Assembly: GCA_019911795.1 (NCBI GenBank)
Contig: JAIOJS010000414.1
Span: 1 to 33,363, forward strand
Direction of reading: 5' to 3'
DNA length: 33,363 bases
Origin: Thermoanaerobaculia bacterium
GTDB taxonomy: Bacteria; Acidobacteriota; Thermoanaerobaculia; Multivoradales; JAIOJS01
A model generated the notes under the pieces. That model was not told the origin of the DNA. It did no database searches and worked only from the letters and a program-made list of their open reading frames with translations. How positions within the stretch are numbered: the stretch's first letter is position 1; every line of letters starts with the position of its first letter. Made by a program: the position numbers and the translations under genes. Of this stretch, positions 8,634 through 17,500 are shown piece by piece.

Positions 8634-9509
8634 CTAGTTGGCGATCTTCCAGGCGCCATCCTCGAGAGCCAGGCCGATTCCTACGCTCGAGGATGTGAAG
8701 TTGACCGTTCCATCGTCTCCAGGAGTACTCGTCGTCGTGTAGCCGTTGAAATAGGCGGTCCCGGAATGGACGTAGAGCGCGCCGCTCTCCTGAATGAGGT
8801 GGATTAAGTCACCCATGTCAGAAAACATCGAGCGTCGGTAGCGGTCACTCTCCTCGCGCTCCTCGGGGCTCAGACTGAGCCGCTCGGCCTGGGCCTCCTC
8901 GGTCGCTAGGAACATCGCGGAGTCGACATCGACCGCCAAAGCGGCCCCGTAGGACAGCAATAGCTTGCCGATCTCGTGGTCCAGGATCTCGGCCCCTCGG
9001 AACTGAGGCTCGGAGTTCTCCCCCGGACCAAAATCGATGAACTTGGGACCAGCGGTCACTCGCCAGATACCGTCCTCGAGTCGGAGAATACCCAACGCCA
9101 CTCCCGCGCCGTCCTCTGAAGGAACGGAGAGTTCTGCCGCATCGGCATAGAACGTCATCACTCCACGGCTTTCGAGGTCGCGAGCGAAGGTCTCTGGATC
9201 GGGCGCCGACAGGCGGGCTGCCTCAGCGTCCTCCTGCTTGTACTCGTCAGATAGAGCGATCCACTCGTCCCTGACGTCCCGACTACTCATCATCTGGACC
9301 CGCCCCAGTTCCCCGTTCTTCAGCAAGCGAGAGGCCTCCAGAATAGCCTTGCCGGCCGGATGTTCTGCGATCGCTTTCCCCTCGAGCTGGGTCCCGGGCT
9401 CTTGAGCTCCGACCCACCCCGAGACTGAGGCGAACACGAGCGCGAAGGCCAGCGACGTCGGTAGTCGGCGAGGCCTGGAGATCGACTTCGGTAGGACTCG
9501 ATGCTGCAT
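8634..9509 (-). CDS. Exported protein of unknown function
   Basis: A 291-aa protein that I do not recognise. A basic N-terminus (MQHRVLPKSISRPRRLP) leads into a hydrophobic stretch (TSLAFALVFASVSGWVGAQ) typical of a Sec signal peptide, with likely cleavage after VGA. The mature part is acidic, with an A/E-rich helical stretch at about 45-100 (LKNGELGRVQMMSSRDVRD). Two segments end in 'LEDGIWRVTAG' and 'LEDGAWKIAN', suggesting two copies of a small beta-rich module like those of NTF2/DUF4440-type proteins. There is no lipobox Cys. A GGGGAAGC purine stretch lies just before the ATG. It is flanked by 201 bp and 218 bp of noncoding DNA, so it is probably monocistronic. Confidence 0.7.
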   Translation of the reverse strand: MQHRVLPKSISRPRRLPTSLAFALVFASVSGWVGAQEPGTQLEGKAIAEHPAGKAILEASRLLKNGELGRVQMMSSRDVRDEWIALSDEYKQEDAEAARLSAPDPETFARDLESRGVMTFYADAAELSVPSEDGAGVALGILRLEDGIWRVTAGPKFIDFGPGENSEPQFRGAEILDHEIGKLLLSYGAALAVDVDSAMFLATEEAQAERLSLSPEEREESDRYRRSMFSDMGDLIHLIQESGALYVHSGTAYFNGYTTTSTPGDDGTVNFTSSSVGIGLALEDGAWKIAN

Positions 9510-9556
9510 GATGCTTCCCCTTGGGTAGTCTGCCTGGAAGGAATGTCCAGGCTCAC

Positions 9557-9585
9557 TGAATAGAACGGAGACCCCGCCCTATTCA
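9557..9585 (-). promoter_or_regulatory. Small inverted repeat upstream of the 291-aa gene
   Basis: TGAATAG and CTATTCA form a perfect 7-bp inverted repeat, 15 nt apart, lying 48-76 bp upstream of the ATG at 9509. Its position fits an operator, but no clear promoter hexamers support it. The rest of the 9510-9727 gap shows nothing else. Confidence 0.25.
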
Positions 9586-9727
9586 TGACACGAACATCCC
9601 ACCGCAGTCGGGTCGCTCAGCCCAAACAGCGCATCCGGTCTATAGACTCCCGCGATTCATAGAGAGCTGGTATCGAGCCGTCGGGGTCGCTTTACCACTG
9701 TCTGCGGGAACTGAGTGGAGGACGTGC

Positions 9728-11497
9728 CTACGTCCCTGCGCCCCGCTTGGTCATAGTTTCGGCCATGGACCAGACGCCGAAAACGCGTGCCAAGAAGACG
9801 ACCGGTTGTACTTGCCGCGGCTGTCCCTGGCCGCGGTTCATCTCGCACGCAGTGATCAGGTCAACGCCGCCCTCGCGTTGCGGGAATGCGTGCGCACCAA
9901 GCCGGATCTGAACCGCCGAGAGGTCATCGCCATCCTGGGAGAGTCGTTTGGAGCCGGCGTCTGGTCCCGCGGCCAGGGACAGCCGCGGCAAGTACAACCG
10001 GTCGTCTTCTTGGCACGCGTTTTCGGCGGCTTCCAGAGCGTCGTCCAGTTCGCGTTGTGCGAGGAGCGCCAGCGCGAGCGCAGCCCCCCAGACCGCACAC
10101 CGGCTGTCGCCCGGGCTGCAGGCGATGCCTTCGGACAGGTACCGGATTGCTGTGGCATAGTCGTGTCTGACCAGGAAGGCAGCCCCGAGGGCGGTCTTGG
10201 CATGCCCGTTCTCTGGGTTCACCCTAATCGCCTTCTGCAGGATCGGCAGGGCACGATCCACCTGCCCGACATCGGCAAGCGCGCAACCGACCAGGCCGAG
10301 AATCGTTGAATCCTGATTCTCCAATGCCAGCGTCCTGTCCACCGCCGCGATGACCGCCGGCACCGTCGTGTCGTCTTCCTGCAGCAGCCCGAACCGATGG
10401 CCGAGCGCCATGAGCAGGGCTAGATGGGCATGGGCCAAGGCAAGATCTGGATCGAGTGCGATGGCCCTTTCGATCATCTCGGTGGCCTCGACGAAAGTGG
10501 TGCGGTGCCATCCCTTGAGGGCGAGCAGCACGATGGCCTGCATCAGCAGGGTACGAGCACTCGGCGCGCCGCCGTCCGTCTTCAGTTCGGCCGCCATGGC
10601 CTGCATGAGGCGCGGTTCGAGTCGCCGGATCATCTTCTGTAGCAGCGTCCCCTGATCGCCGATCCCTATCGTAGTTCCAAACTGCTGCGCCCATATTTGG
10701 ATCCCACTGAGCGTTTCCGTCAAAGCCGCGTCGGCCGTCAGCAGGGTCCCTGCCTGTTGCAGGCGGACCTCGAGGACATGGGTAATCGCGAAACGAGACC
10801 GCAACTCGAAGGGATCCGTCATTCGGTCCGCCTCGGGAAAGGAAGACGCGATGGACAGGAGCGGAATGCGCGCCAGGATCGACGCAGTGCGCGTCCGTAG
10901 GGCGCGGGCGAGGTGGTCGAGCCCCTCGTCGCCCATGGTCTCGAACGGGCGGACATAGAGTGCCGGCCCCAAGGCTACGTCGGATCTCGGCGGACGTTCG
11001 CCTACCGGGGTGGTACTAGCGGTAGCCACCGGCACCGCGAACTGGATACCGCGCCCGCGAAGAGTTCGAATGTATTTCTGGTCCCGGCCCGTATCTCCCA
11101 AAGCCCGGCGTGCTGACTTGATGGCGGTGGAGATGGTGCTTTCGGACACGATCCGTCCCTCCCAGACGGAATCGACCAGCCGATCACGGCTCAGCACCTC
11201 CCCGGGGTGCTCGAGCAACTGGATCAGCAGATCCATCACGAGCGGTTCCACCGGGATGACCACCGAACCGCGGCGCAACTCGAACGCCCTGTTATCCAGC
11301 TGGAAATCTCCGAAGCGAAAGATCTCGATAACGCCCCCATTCTGACGCTGCTCATCCAAGGCGTGACCCCACACTTTCCACACGTTAGCCCACTTGGCCC
11401 TCAAGCATGAAGATTCCGTTGGCCGCATGCTCTGGCCATAGGACGCGTGCATACCGCCGCAGCCACCAGACAAGAGAATGGGAGTCCAACATGCCAC
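9728..11497 (-). CDS. Winged-helix (OmpR/CadC-type) regulator with TolB-N-like and TPR domains; C-terminus rearranged
   Basis: The 589-aa ORF carries a Trans_reg_C DNA-binding domain at about 57-155 (FRFGDFQLDNRAFELRRG; RGRGIQFAVPV). A TolB-N/FlgT-like segment follows (ALYVRPFETMGDEGLDHLARA), then TPR repeats at about 310-510 (MIERAIALDPDLALAHAHLA). No TM helix is evident, so it is probably a cytoplasmic regulator. The true start is unclear: TTG at LDEQRQ or GTG codons near residues 39-43 fit better than the far-upstream ATG, which overlaps the divergent tautomerase gene. Up to LYLPRLSLAA (510) the protein is normal. Residues 511-574 are antisense translation of an inverted segment and inverted repeat copy, and only the last 15 residues (VWSMAETMTKRGAGT) return to the ancestral frame. 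The missing original TPR end (VHLARSDQVNAALALRECV...) is legible on the plus strand at 9836-9966. The protein may be impaired or altered in its C-terminal TPR. The divergent position suggests control of 11491-13080. Confidence 0.85.
   Translation of the reverse strand: MACWTPILLSGGCGGMHASYGQSMRPTESSCLRAKWANVWKVWGHALDEQRQNGGVIEIFRFGDFQLDNRAFELRRGSVVIPVEPLVMDLLIQLLEHPGEVLSRDRLVDSVWEGRIVSESTISTAIKSARRALGDTGRDQKYIRTLRGRGIQFAVPVATASTTPVGERPPRSDVALGPALYVRPFETMGDEGLDHLARALRTRTASILARIPLLSIASSFPEADRMTDPFELRSRFAITHVLEVRLQQAGTLLTADAALTETLSGIQIWAQQFGTTIGIGDQGTLLQKMIRRLEPRLMQAMAAELKTDGGAPSARTLLMQAIVLLALKGWHRTTFVEATEMIERAIALDPDLALAHAHLALLMALGHRFGLLQEDDTTVPAVIAAVDRTLALENQDSTILGLVGCALADVGQVDRALPILQKAIRVNPENGHAKTALGAAFLVRHDYATAIRYLSEGIACSPGDSRCAVWGAALALALLAQRELDDALEAAENACQEDDRLYLPRLSLAAGPDAGSKRLSQDGDDLSAVQIRLGAHAFPQREGGVDLITACEMNRGQGQPRQVQPVVFLARVFGVWSMAETMTKRGAGT
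9776..10027. repeat. Perfect 61-bp inverted repeat flanking a 130-bp inverted segment
   Basis: Left copy 9776-9836 and right copy 9967-10027 are exact reverse complements (GCCGAAAACGCGTGCC ... CTGGCCGCGG). The 130-bp spacer (9837-9966) encodes the natural continuation of the regulator, but on the opposite strand to the gene. A second 12-bp inverted pair (GGACCAGACGCC 9767-9778 / GGCGTCTGGTCC 9956-9967) overlaps the ends of the first pair by 3 bp and 1 bp. The structure equals an inversion of the stretch A-M-t, with A (61 bp) kept on one side and t (12 bp) on the other. That fits template switching, staggered-break inversion, an invertible switch, or an amplification/assembly chimera. No recombinase gene is in the window. 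Confidence 0.95.
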
Positions 11498-11709
11498 TCG
11501 TAGATATTCAGGTCCTCGCAGGTGTTTTCAGTGCAGCCGAGAAGCAGAGCATGATCAGCAAGGTCACCGACGTCATGGTTTCCATCGAAGGCGAATCCAT
11601 GCGTGGAGTGACCTGGGTGCGGGTCATCGACGTGCCCAGCGGTCAGTGGGGCATCGGGGGCAAAGCCCTGACCGCAGACGATGTCAAAGCAATACAGGCT
11701 GGCGGCTAA
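11491..11709 (+). CDS. 4-oxalocrotonate tautomerase-like protein
   Basis: A 72-aa protein starting MPLVDIQVLAGVFS. Pro-1 after Met removal is the catalytic general base of the tautomerase (4-OT/MIF) superfamily, and the length fits the short 4-OT subunits that assemble into hexamers or related oligomers. The later part (RGVTWVRVIDVPSGQWGIGGKALTADDVKAI) matches the family's second beta-alpha-beta half. The start is set by GGGAG 6 nt before the ATG; the longer ORF from 11407 is an artefact that would bury Pro-1. The 4-OT family interconverts enol and keto forms of 2-oxo acids and has promiscuous members; the substrate here cannot be deduced. It lies directly upstream of an FAD monooxygenase-like gene on the same strand and divergent from a winged-helix regulator, suggesting a small catabolic or detoxification unit. 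Confidence 0.85.
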   Translation: MPLVDIQVLAGVFSAAEKQSMISKVTDVMVSIEGESMRGVTWVRVIDVPSGQWGIGGKALTADDVKAIQAGG

Positions 11710-11775
11710 GCTGCCGAGCCGATCCGGCGACGGCGTAGGGTGGGATCCAATGGTAGCAAGAGACTCCGTGATCTC

Positions 11776-13080
11776 ATGAGCTCGAACCGTCTAGACCCAC
11801 AGCACGACCTGATCATCATTGGGGGCGGTATTGGGGGCATCATCAGCCTCAAGTACGCCAAGGACGCGGGCCTCGACGCCATCCTGCTGGAGAAGGGCGA
11901 TGCCGTCGGTGGCCTCTGGCGGGATCTTCCCGCCTGGCAGGATCTCCAGATCCGCAAAGAGGACTGGACGCTGGGTGATCTGCCGATCGCAGGCGAAAAC
12001 CAGGCCAGCGTCCTGGCCAATATTCGCGAGTGGATCGACCGATTCAATCTCGCACCGTCGATTCGCCTGGGTACCAGGGTGCGAGCGGCCCGCTCTACCC
12101 GTCGCGGGTGGAGAGTCCACGCCGATGGGTACGCCGGTCATTCCAGATTCCTGATCGCCGCCACGGGTGGCCACAATCGCCCCGTCGTTCCGCAGATCGA
12201 GAGAGCCCAAGCGACGCTGACCGAGTACCACTCGTCGACACTGCGCGACCCTTCCGAAGTGACCGGCAAGGACGTGGTGGTCGTGGGCGGAGGGGCCTCG
12301 GCGTTCGATCTCCTCGATCTGTGCCTCGAGCACAAGGCCCTCAGCGTCACCTGGGTGTATCGCTCGCTCAAGTGGATGCTCCCCACCCTTCGCCGCAAGT
12401 ACTACGCGTCGAACCTGCGTTCCCTTGCGCGGATGCAGATGCTCGGCATCCCGGCGGCGATGCTGAACAAGCGGACCGACCGGAACCTTCGCAACCGCTA
12501 CAGGAAGGCGGGCCTCGACGAACTGACACCGGATAGATCGATCGACCTCGGACACCAGATGCTCATCCCCGGCCGGCGACGTATGGTCCAAGACCTCGAG
12601 AAGATCAACCGCCACAAAGGCGAGATAGTGCGTATCGACGGAGATACTGTGCGGCTCTCCTCAGGGCGATCGTGCCGTGCTGATCTCGTTCTATGGGGCA
12701 CTGGATACGAAACGGACTTGAGCTACCTTGAGGCCGGCGACCTGTCGCGGCTCACCAGCCTCGCGGCCATCAAACGGCGCTGTGGGGCGCACTTTCTCGC
12801 GCTGGATGCGCCGAATCTCTTCCTTCTGGCGCCGGGAGTCCTGGAGACGATCACCTCGACTCCATGGGCTTACGCCCACGCGGCGAAGTCGATCATTTCC
12901 CATATCCGCGGTAACCCTGTTTTCGATTCGACGCCGGTCCCGACCAACGCAAACTACTTCGACATGGTCCGCTTTCTCGCGAAGCGGGATCGGGGCAACT
13001 ATCCCCGTGCACTGTGGTATCTCAAATATCTCAGTCTGGCCTTCCGTCAATCGAGTGGTCGGCCGCTGCCCATCCCCTGA
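11776..13080 (+). CDS. FAD-dependent flavin monooxygenase-like oxidoreductase
   Basis: A 434-aa protein with an N-terminal FAD-binding Rossmann motif DLIIIGGGIGGIISL (GxGxxG, residues about 11-25). The pattern AILLEKGDAVGGLWRD is typical of flavin-containing and Baeyer-Villiger-type monooxygenases. A second nucleotide-binding motif (KDVVVVGGGASAFDLLDL, about 160) should bind NADPH. LVLWGTGYETDLSYL (about 310) resembles the conserved ATG-type strand of the family. Substrate is unknown; oxygenation of a soft nucleophile or ketone is likely. ATG 11776 is chosen because it sits 10 codons before the first beta strand. A GTG at 11740 is possible but adds an odd leader, and neither has a strong RBS. 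It follows the tautomerase gene by 66 bp and probably shares its transcript. The BVMO fingerprint FxGxxxHxxxW is not visible, so class B FMO-like is the safer label. Confidence 0.85.
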   Translation: MSSNRLDPQHDLIIIGGGIGGIISLKYAKDAGLDAILLEKGDAVGGLWRDLPAWQDLQIRKEDWTLGDLPIAGENQASVLANIREWIDRFNLAPSIRLGTRVRAARSTRRGWRVHADGYAGHSRFLIAATGGHNRPVVPQIERAQATLTEYHSSTLRDPSEVTGKDVVVVGGGASAFDLLDLCLEHKALSVTWVYRSLKWMLPTLRRKYYASNLRSLARMQMLGIPAAMLNKRTDRNLRNRYRKAGLDELTPDRSIDLGHQMLIPGRRRMVQDLEKINRHKGEIVRIDGDTVRLSSGRSCRADLVLWGTGYETDLSYLEAGDLSRLTSLAAIKRRCGAHFLALDAPNLFLLAPGVLETITSTPWAYAHAAKSIISHIRGNPVFDSTPVPTNANYFDMVRFLAKRDRGNYPRALWYLKYLSLAFRQSSGRPLPIP

Positions 13081-13224
13081 GGGATGCCACGGGGACCGGC
13101 GGCTACGATCCTCAACCGCCCCCTCGAGTCAAGGACCGAGGCGCATGATCATGCTCTTCAGCCCATGGCATTGTCTCGCTAGGCTCCTTCTGCTCAGTTG
13201 AGATGAAGTATGGAGGAGCGACCA

Positions 13225-14490
13225 TTGAAGCCAGCAAAGATCGGAAATCGATCCGTCGAGACCCTCGTGTTCCTGCTAGTTGTGACGGCGCAACTAACTG
13301 CTGCGGATACGTTCATAGTCGACACCGAGTTGGATACCCTGTCTACCGGTTGCTCCCCTGTCATCGTCGGCGATTGCAGTCTGCGGGGAGCCATCGAGCG
13401 GGCGAATAGCCATCCTGGAACCGACATCGTGACCTTTGGATTCAGCGCCTCGGACTTCACCCTGACACGCTTGGGAGCCGACGAGGACCTCAATCAGACC
13501 GGCGACCTCGATATCCTCGACGTGGTTCACATCGTGGGAAACGGCAACACCGTGATTGACGCGACGCTGATCGGCGATCGGGTCTTTGATATTTCTTCCG
13601 CCAGCGAGGACATGTTGTTCTTCAAGGACCTTACGGTTACGGGTGGGACGGCTCCGGCCGGCGACGCCTTATTCAAGGGAGGAGGTATTCGTTGCCAGGA
13701 CGGAGCTTTTGTTCTCGATGGGGTTGTCGTGGTCGCCAACGGCCCGGTTCGGGAAGGCGGTGGTGTCTACTCGGAGTGTGATCTCACGCTCAATGTCACG
13801 TCGATCAACGGGAACTCAGCCACGAATGGTGGTGGTGGGATCTCAATGTTCAGCGGCGCCCTCTCCGCCACTCTGTCGGCGATCGTCGACAACCACGCCG
13901 CGCACGGTGGGGGACTCTCAGTTGGCATTCCCGCCACCGCCGACCTCGACAACATGACCCTCAGCGGCAATACCGCCACGAACGACGGCAGTGCAGTCCA
14001 GAACTCTGGCTCTCTGGAGCTCGACTTCGTCACCATCGTCGCCGCTTCGCCAGGGGTGACCGCCCTGGCCCATCTCAACGGTTCTGGGGTGACCACTTTG
14101 AAGAACACTCTGATCGCAGGAACCTGTCGGACGGTTCCGCCGGGTCTCTTCATCACGGGCGGCGGCAACCTGGAGAGTCCGGGCGATAGCTGTGGACTCA
14201 ATCCCACGATCGACCTTATCAATGTTGCGGATGCCGGACTGCTGCCGTTGGGTGACTATGGTGGAGCCACCCTCTCGCACATGCCCCGGGCTAGTAGCCC
14301 AGCCGTCGATGATCCGCTCGGTTCGACGACCGGCTGTCCGACCTATGACCAGCGCTTTGGCCCAAGCCGTCCTCTCGACGGGAACAACGACGGTATCGCA
14401 GCCTGCGACATCGGAGCGATCGAAAGGGATCATCTGTTCTTCGATGACTTCGAATCGGGCGACACGACTCAGTGGTCAGCGGGTCCGTAG
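13225..14490 (+). CDS. Secreted parallel beta-helix protein with DGFE-type tail
   Basis: A 421-aa exported protein. The track starts at ATG 13210, but GGAGGAG sits exactly 6 nt before an in-frame TTG at 13225, which also gives a tidier signal peptide (KPAKIGNRSVETLVFLLVVTAQLTAA). I therefore prefer TTG. After the signal comes CSLRGAIERANSHPGTD, the 'CSLREAI' motif found at the start of bacterial right-handed beta-helix or polymorphic outer-membrane-like passenger domains. Repeats rich in G, N, T, V and S follow (GGGIRCQDGAFVLDGVVV; GGGISMFSGALSATLSAI; GGGLSVGIPATADLDNMT). Near the end is CPTYDQRFGPSRPLDGNNDGIAACDIGAIE, commonly seen in this class. It ends HLFFDDFESGDTTQWSAGP. A role in adhesion or polysaccharide binding is possible; no catalytic residues are obvious. 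Confidence 0.85.
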   Translation: MKPAKIGNRSVETLVFLLVVTAQLTAADTFIVDTELDTLSTGCSPVIVGDCSLRGAIERANSHPGTDIVTFGFSASDFTLTRLGADEDLNQTGDLDILDVVHIVGNGNTVIDATLIGDRVFDISSASEDMLFFKDLTVTGGTAPAGDALFKGGGIRCQDGAFVLDGVVVVANGPVREGGGVYSECDLTLNVTSINGNSATNGGGGISMFSGALSATLSAIVDNHAAHGGGLSVGIPATADLDNMTLSGNTATNDGSAVQNSGSLELDFVTIVAASPGVTALAHLNGSGVTTLKNTLIAGTCRTVPPGLFITGGGNLESPGDSCGLNPTIDLINVADAGLLPLGDYGGATLSHMPRASSPAVDDPLGSTTGCPTYDQRFGPSRPLDGNNDGIAACDIGAIERDHLFFDDFESGDTTQWSAGP

Positions 14491-14555
14491 TCTCGGCCTG
14501 GTATTGATCGGCTCCGCTACAATCCAGACCGGTGTACCGCAAAGTAAGGAGTTCG

Positions 14556-17500
14556 ATGGCCTGGCTGGATGCCCGCCAAACGAGTCGCCTCTCGAACCAT
14601 CGCCGGTCGATGATCGGCCTCGTTGGCCGGGTCCTCTGTGTTCTGTCATGGCTGGGTGGAGAGGTTCAGGCTGAGAGCTGGCCCATTAGGGCGGTGGACA
14701 ACGACGACGGCTTTCCGAGCGCCGAAGTGCGGTCGATCGATCGCGATGAGATGGGTTTTCTCTGGTTCGGAACCCTGTCGGGGCTCGTTCGCTACGACGG
14801 TCAGCGTTTCGTAACGTGGCGCAGCGGGCAGGATCTTCCGGCTGTTTCGATCCTCGACGTGACCTGGGCCGGTGGACAGTATTGGGTGGCGACGTCTGGA
14901 GGATTGCTGAGGTCGCGCCCCCTCGAGGAGAACTTTGAATCTGTCCCCGGCCTCGACGGGAGTGAAGTCCGGCTCGCCTGGACCGATTCCGAGGGCAGGC
15001 TCTGGATCGGGACGGGAAGCCGCTTACTCGAACTCGACCCAGCAACCGGGCGGATCCTCGAAGAACCCGACTTCGATCTCAGTGGTCTGGAGGGGCCGGC
15101 CCTCGACGCCGTGAATGACCCTGATGGAAATCAGTGGTTCGCACTGGACGGTGGAATCGTCCGTCGCTCGGAGGTGGGGTGGACGACCTACCGATTGGGG
15201 GATTGGAACGGGTCGCGACGTGTCGTTTCCCTGGACGCGGACCTCGACGGCTGCCTGCGCCTGGTCGTGGGCGGTCGACTGGTTGCCATGCGACCTGACT
15301 CGGAAGTGAACGATTCCTCGTCGGAAGCGCTGAGCCGGCCGGCGGCGGCTCCAGGTTCGGGCACTGGGTGTCCCGAATCGCTGGGCACGAGTTGGTGGGT
15401 TGGGCCGGAGCACGGACTTCCGGACCTGTACTGGGAAGGAGACGTCCTTCGCGACCGAGAAGGCGTAGTCTGGGTGAGTACCGTCGACGGGTTGTTTCGA
15501 GGCGATGGCGAGGGCTGGAAACCGCTGGGTGAGGCCGAAGGGTTCGACTCACGACGGGTCCGCCAGCTCTTCGAAGACACCGTCGGGAACCTATGGGCGG
15601 CGACAAAATTCGCCGGGGCTCAAGTCATCCTAGCTCGGGGTTTTCACACCTTCAATCATCACGACGGCCTCGGTGGTGGCGAGCCGGGCTTCGCTCTCAA
15701 GTCGCTCTTCGAGGGGCCGAACGGATCGATGCTCGCCGTCAGCGGAGTCGAGGGTGGGGAACGATTCATCGAGCAGTTCGATGGTCAGAGGTGGCACTCC
15801 GTAGTCCCTCGTTCTCCTAGCGGTCTCGGCCAGATGAGCTGGGGCCGAGGCCAGCTGATCGCGGTGGATTCCTCAGGCTCTTGGTGGGTTCCTACCAGCC
15901 AGGGCCTTCTTCGGTGGGACGGGGTAACCGATGTCGAGACACTAGGTAGTCGCCTCCCGGATCAGACCTTTACGTCCGATCAGGGGATGGGCCGCGGGCA
16001 GGTGCTCAGCCTCTACGAGGATCGCCACCGAGACCTCTGGGTCGGTTCGGACGGCGACCGCCCCGTGAGTCGCTGGCTTCGGGCCGAAGGGCGTTTCCAG
16101 AGCTTTGGAGCCGAGGAGGGTATCCCTCCTGATGCCCGTTCTGCCTACACCTTTGCAGAAGACCGCAACGGCCACCTGTGGATCGGCCTCTACCGTCAAG
16201 GCATCCTTCGCTGGGATGGGTCCGAGATGCGACATTTCGGAGAGGCGGCAGGAGTGCCCGCCGGGCGAGTCACCGATCTGCACGTCGACCAGAGTGGGAG
16301 GTTGTGGGCCGCTTCGCTGGAGAGAGGCCTGATCGTCTGCGACGACCCGACCGCGCCGGACGTCAAGTTTCGGCCGGTAACCCAGATCGTGGCTCGCGAG
16401 GGCGTCGAGGCGATCGACGAGGACGCCCAGGGTGTGTTCTGGCTGGGTACCGAGAACGGACTGCTGCGATGGATTCCCGGCGCCGAGTCGGCGGAGCGTC
16501 TCGGCACTTCAGTCGGTCTCGCCAGTCCTCGGGTGCTCGCCCTCCACCGTGATACTGAGGGTAACTTGTGGGTGGGAACGCCGGGAGGAGTCTCCCGCTT
16601 TGTTGAGCCCGACGAACAACTCATACAACGATCGCCGTTGATCACGGCCATTGCCATCGATGGAGAGGAAGTTCCTCTGTCGATGCTCGGAGTACGAGAC
16701 CTGACCCTGGCCCGCTTGTCCCCGGGAGACCACCAGATGCGGCTGCATGCCACGACACCGATCGGCGCCCTCCAATCGGATATTCCCATGGAATGGCGTT
16801 GGGGGAAGGGTCAATGGACCCCAATGATCGACCATGGTGAGGTCCACTTGGCTGGGATCGGTGCTGGCGACCACTTCCTCGAAGTGCGCTGGGCGTATCA
16901 GGGGCACGAGGGTCCGGACGGAGTGAAGCCACCGGCGGCGACACTCGTCTTTTCGGTCGCTCACCCGTTCTGGCGTCGACCGCTCTTTGCCTTGGCGATG
17001 ATCGTGATCGCGATCGGTAGTTTCTCCTACTGGCATCGCCGACGGGTTCGGCGGTTGCTAGAACTCGACCGTGTTCGAACCCGAGTCGCGGCTGATCTCC
17101 ATGATGATCTTGGCGGCACACTCTCTCGGATCTCGCTGCTCAGTGAGTTGGCTCTTCGTGAACTCGGTTCCGGTCAGCCGCTGATCGAGGAAGTGGGAGA
17201 GTCCGCTCGCGAGGGGCTCGAGTCGATGCGTGATCTGATTTGGGCCCTCGATCCGAGGCAAGATGACCTCGAAACGCTTTTCTCACGACTCCGAGACTTC
17301 GCGATACGTCAGCTCGAGCCGGTCAACGTCTCCTTCAGGATGACCCTGGCGCCCGACCTGGAGAGGTTTGCGCTCGAAGGCGAAGCGAGGAGAGACCTCT
17401 TCCTGACTCTCAAGGAGGCCATTACCAATGTTCACAAGCACGCTCAGGCGCGAAATGTCTCGGTGGAAGTGGTTTTGTCCGAGTCCGTACTCGAGATCCT

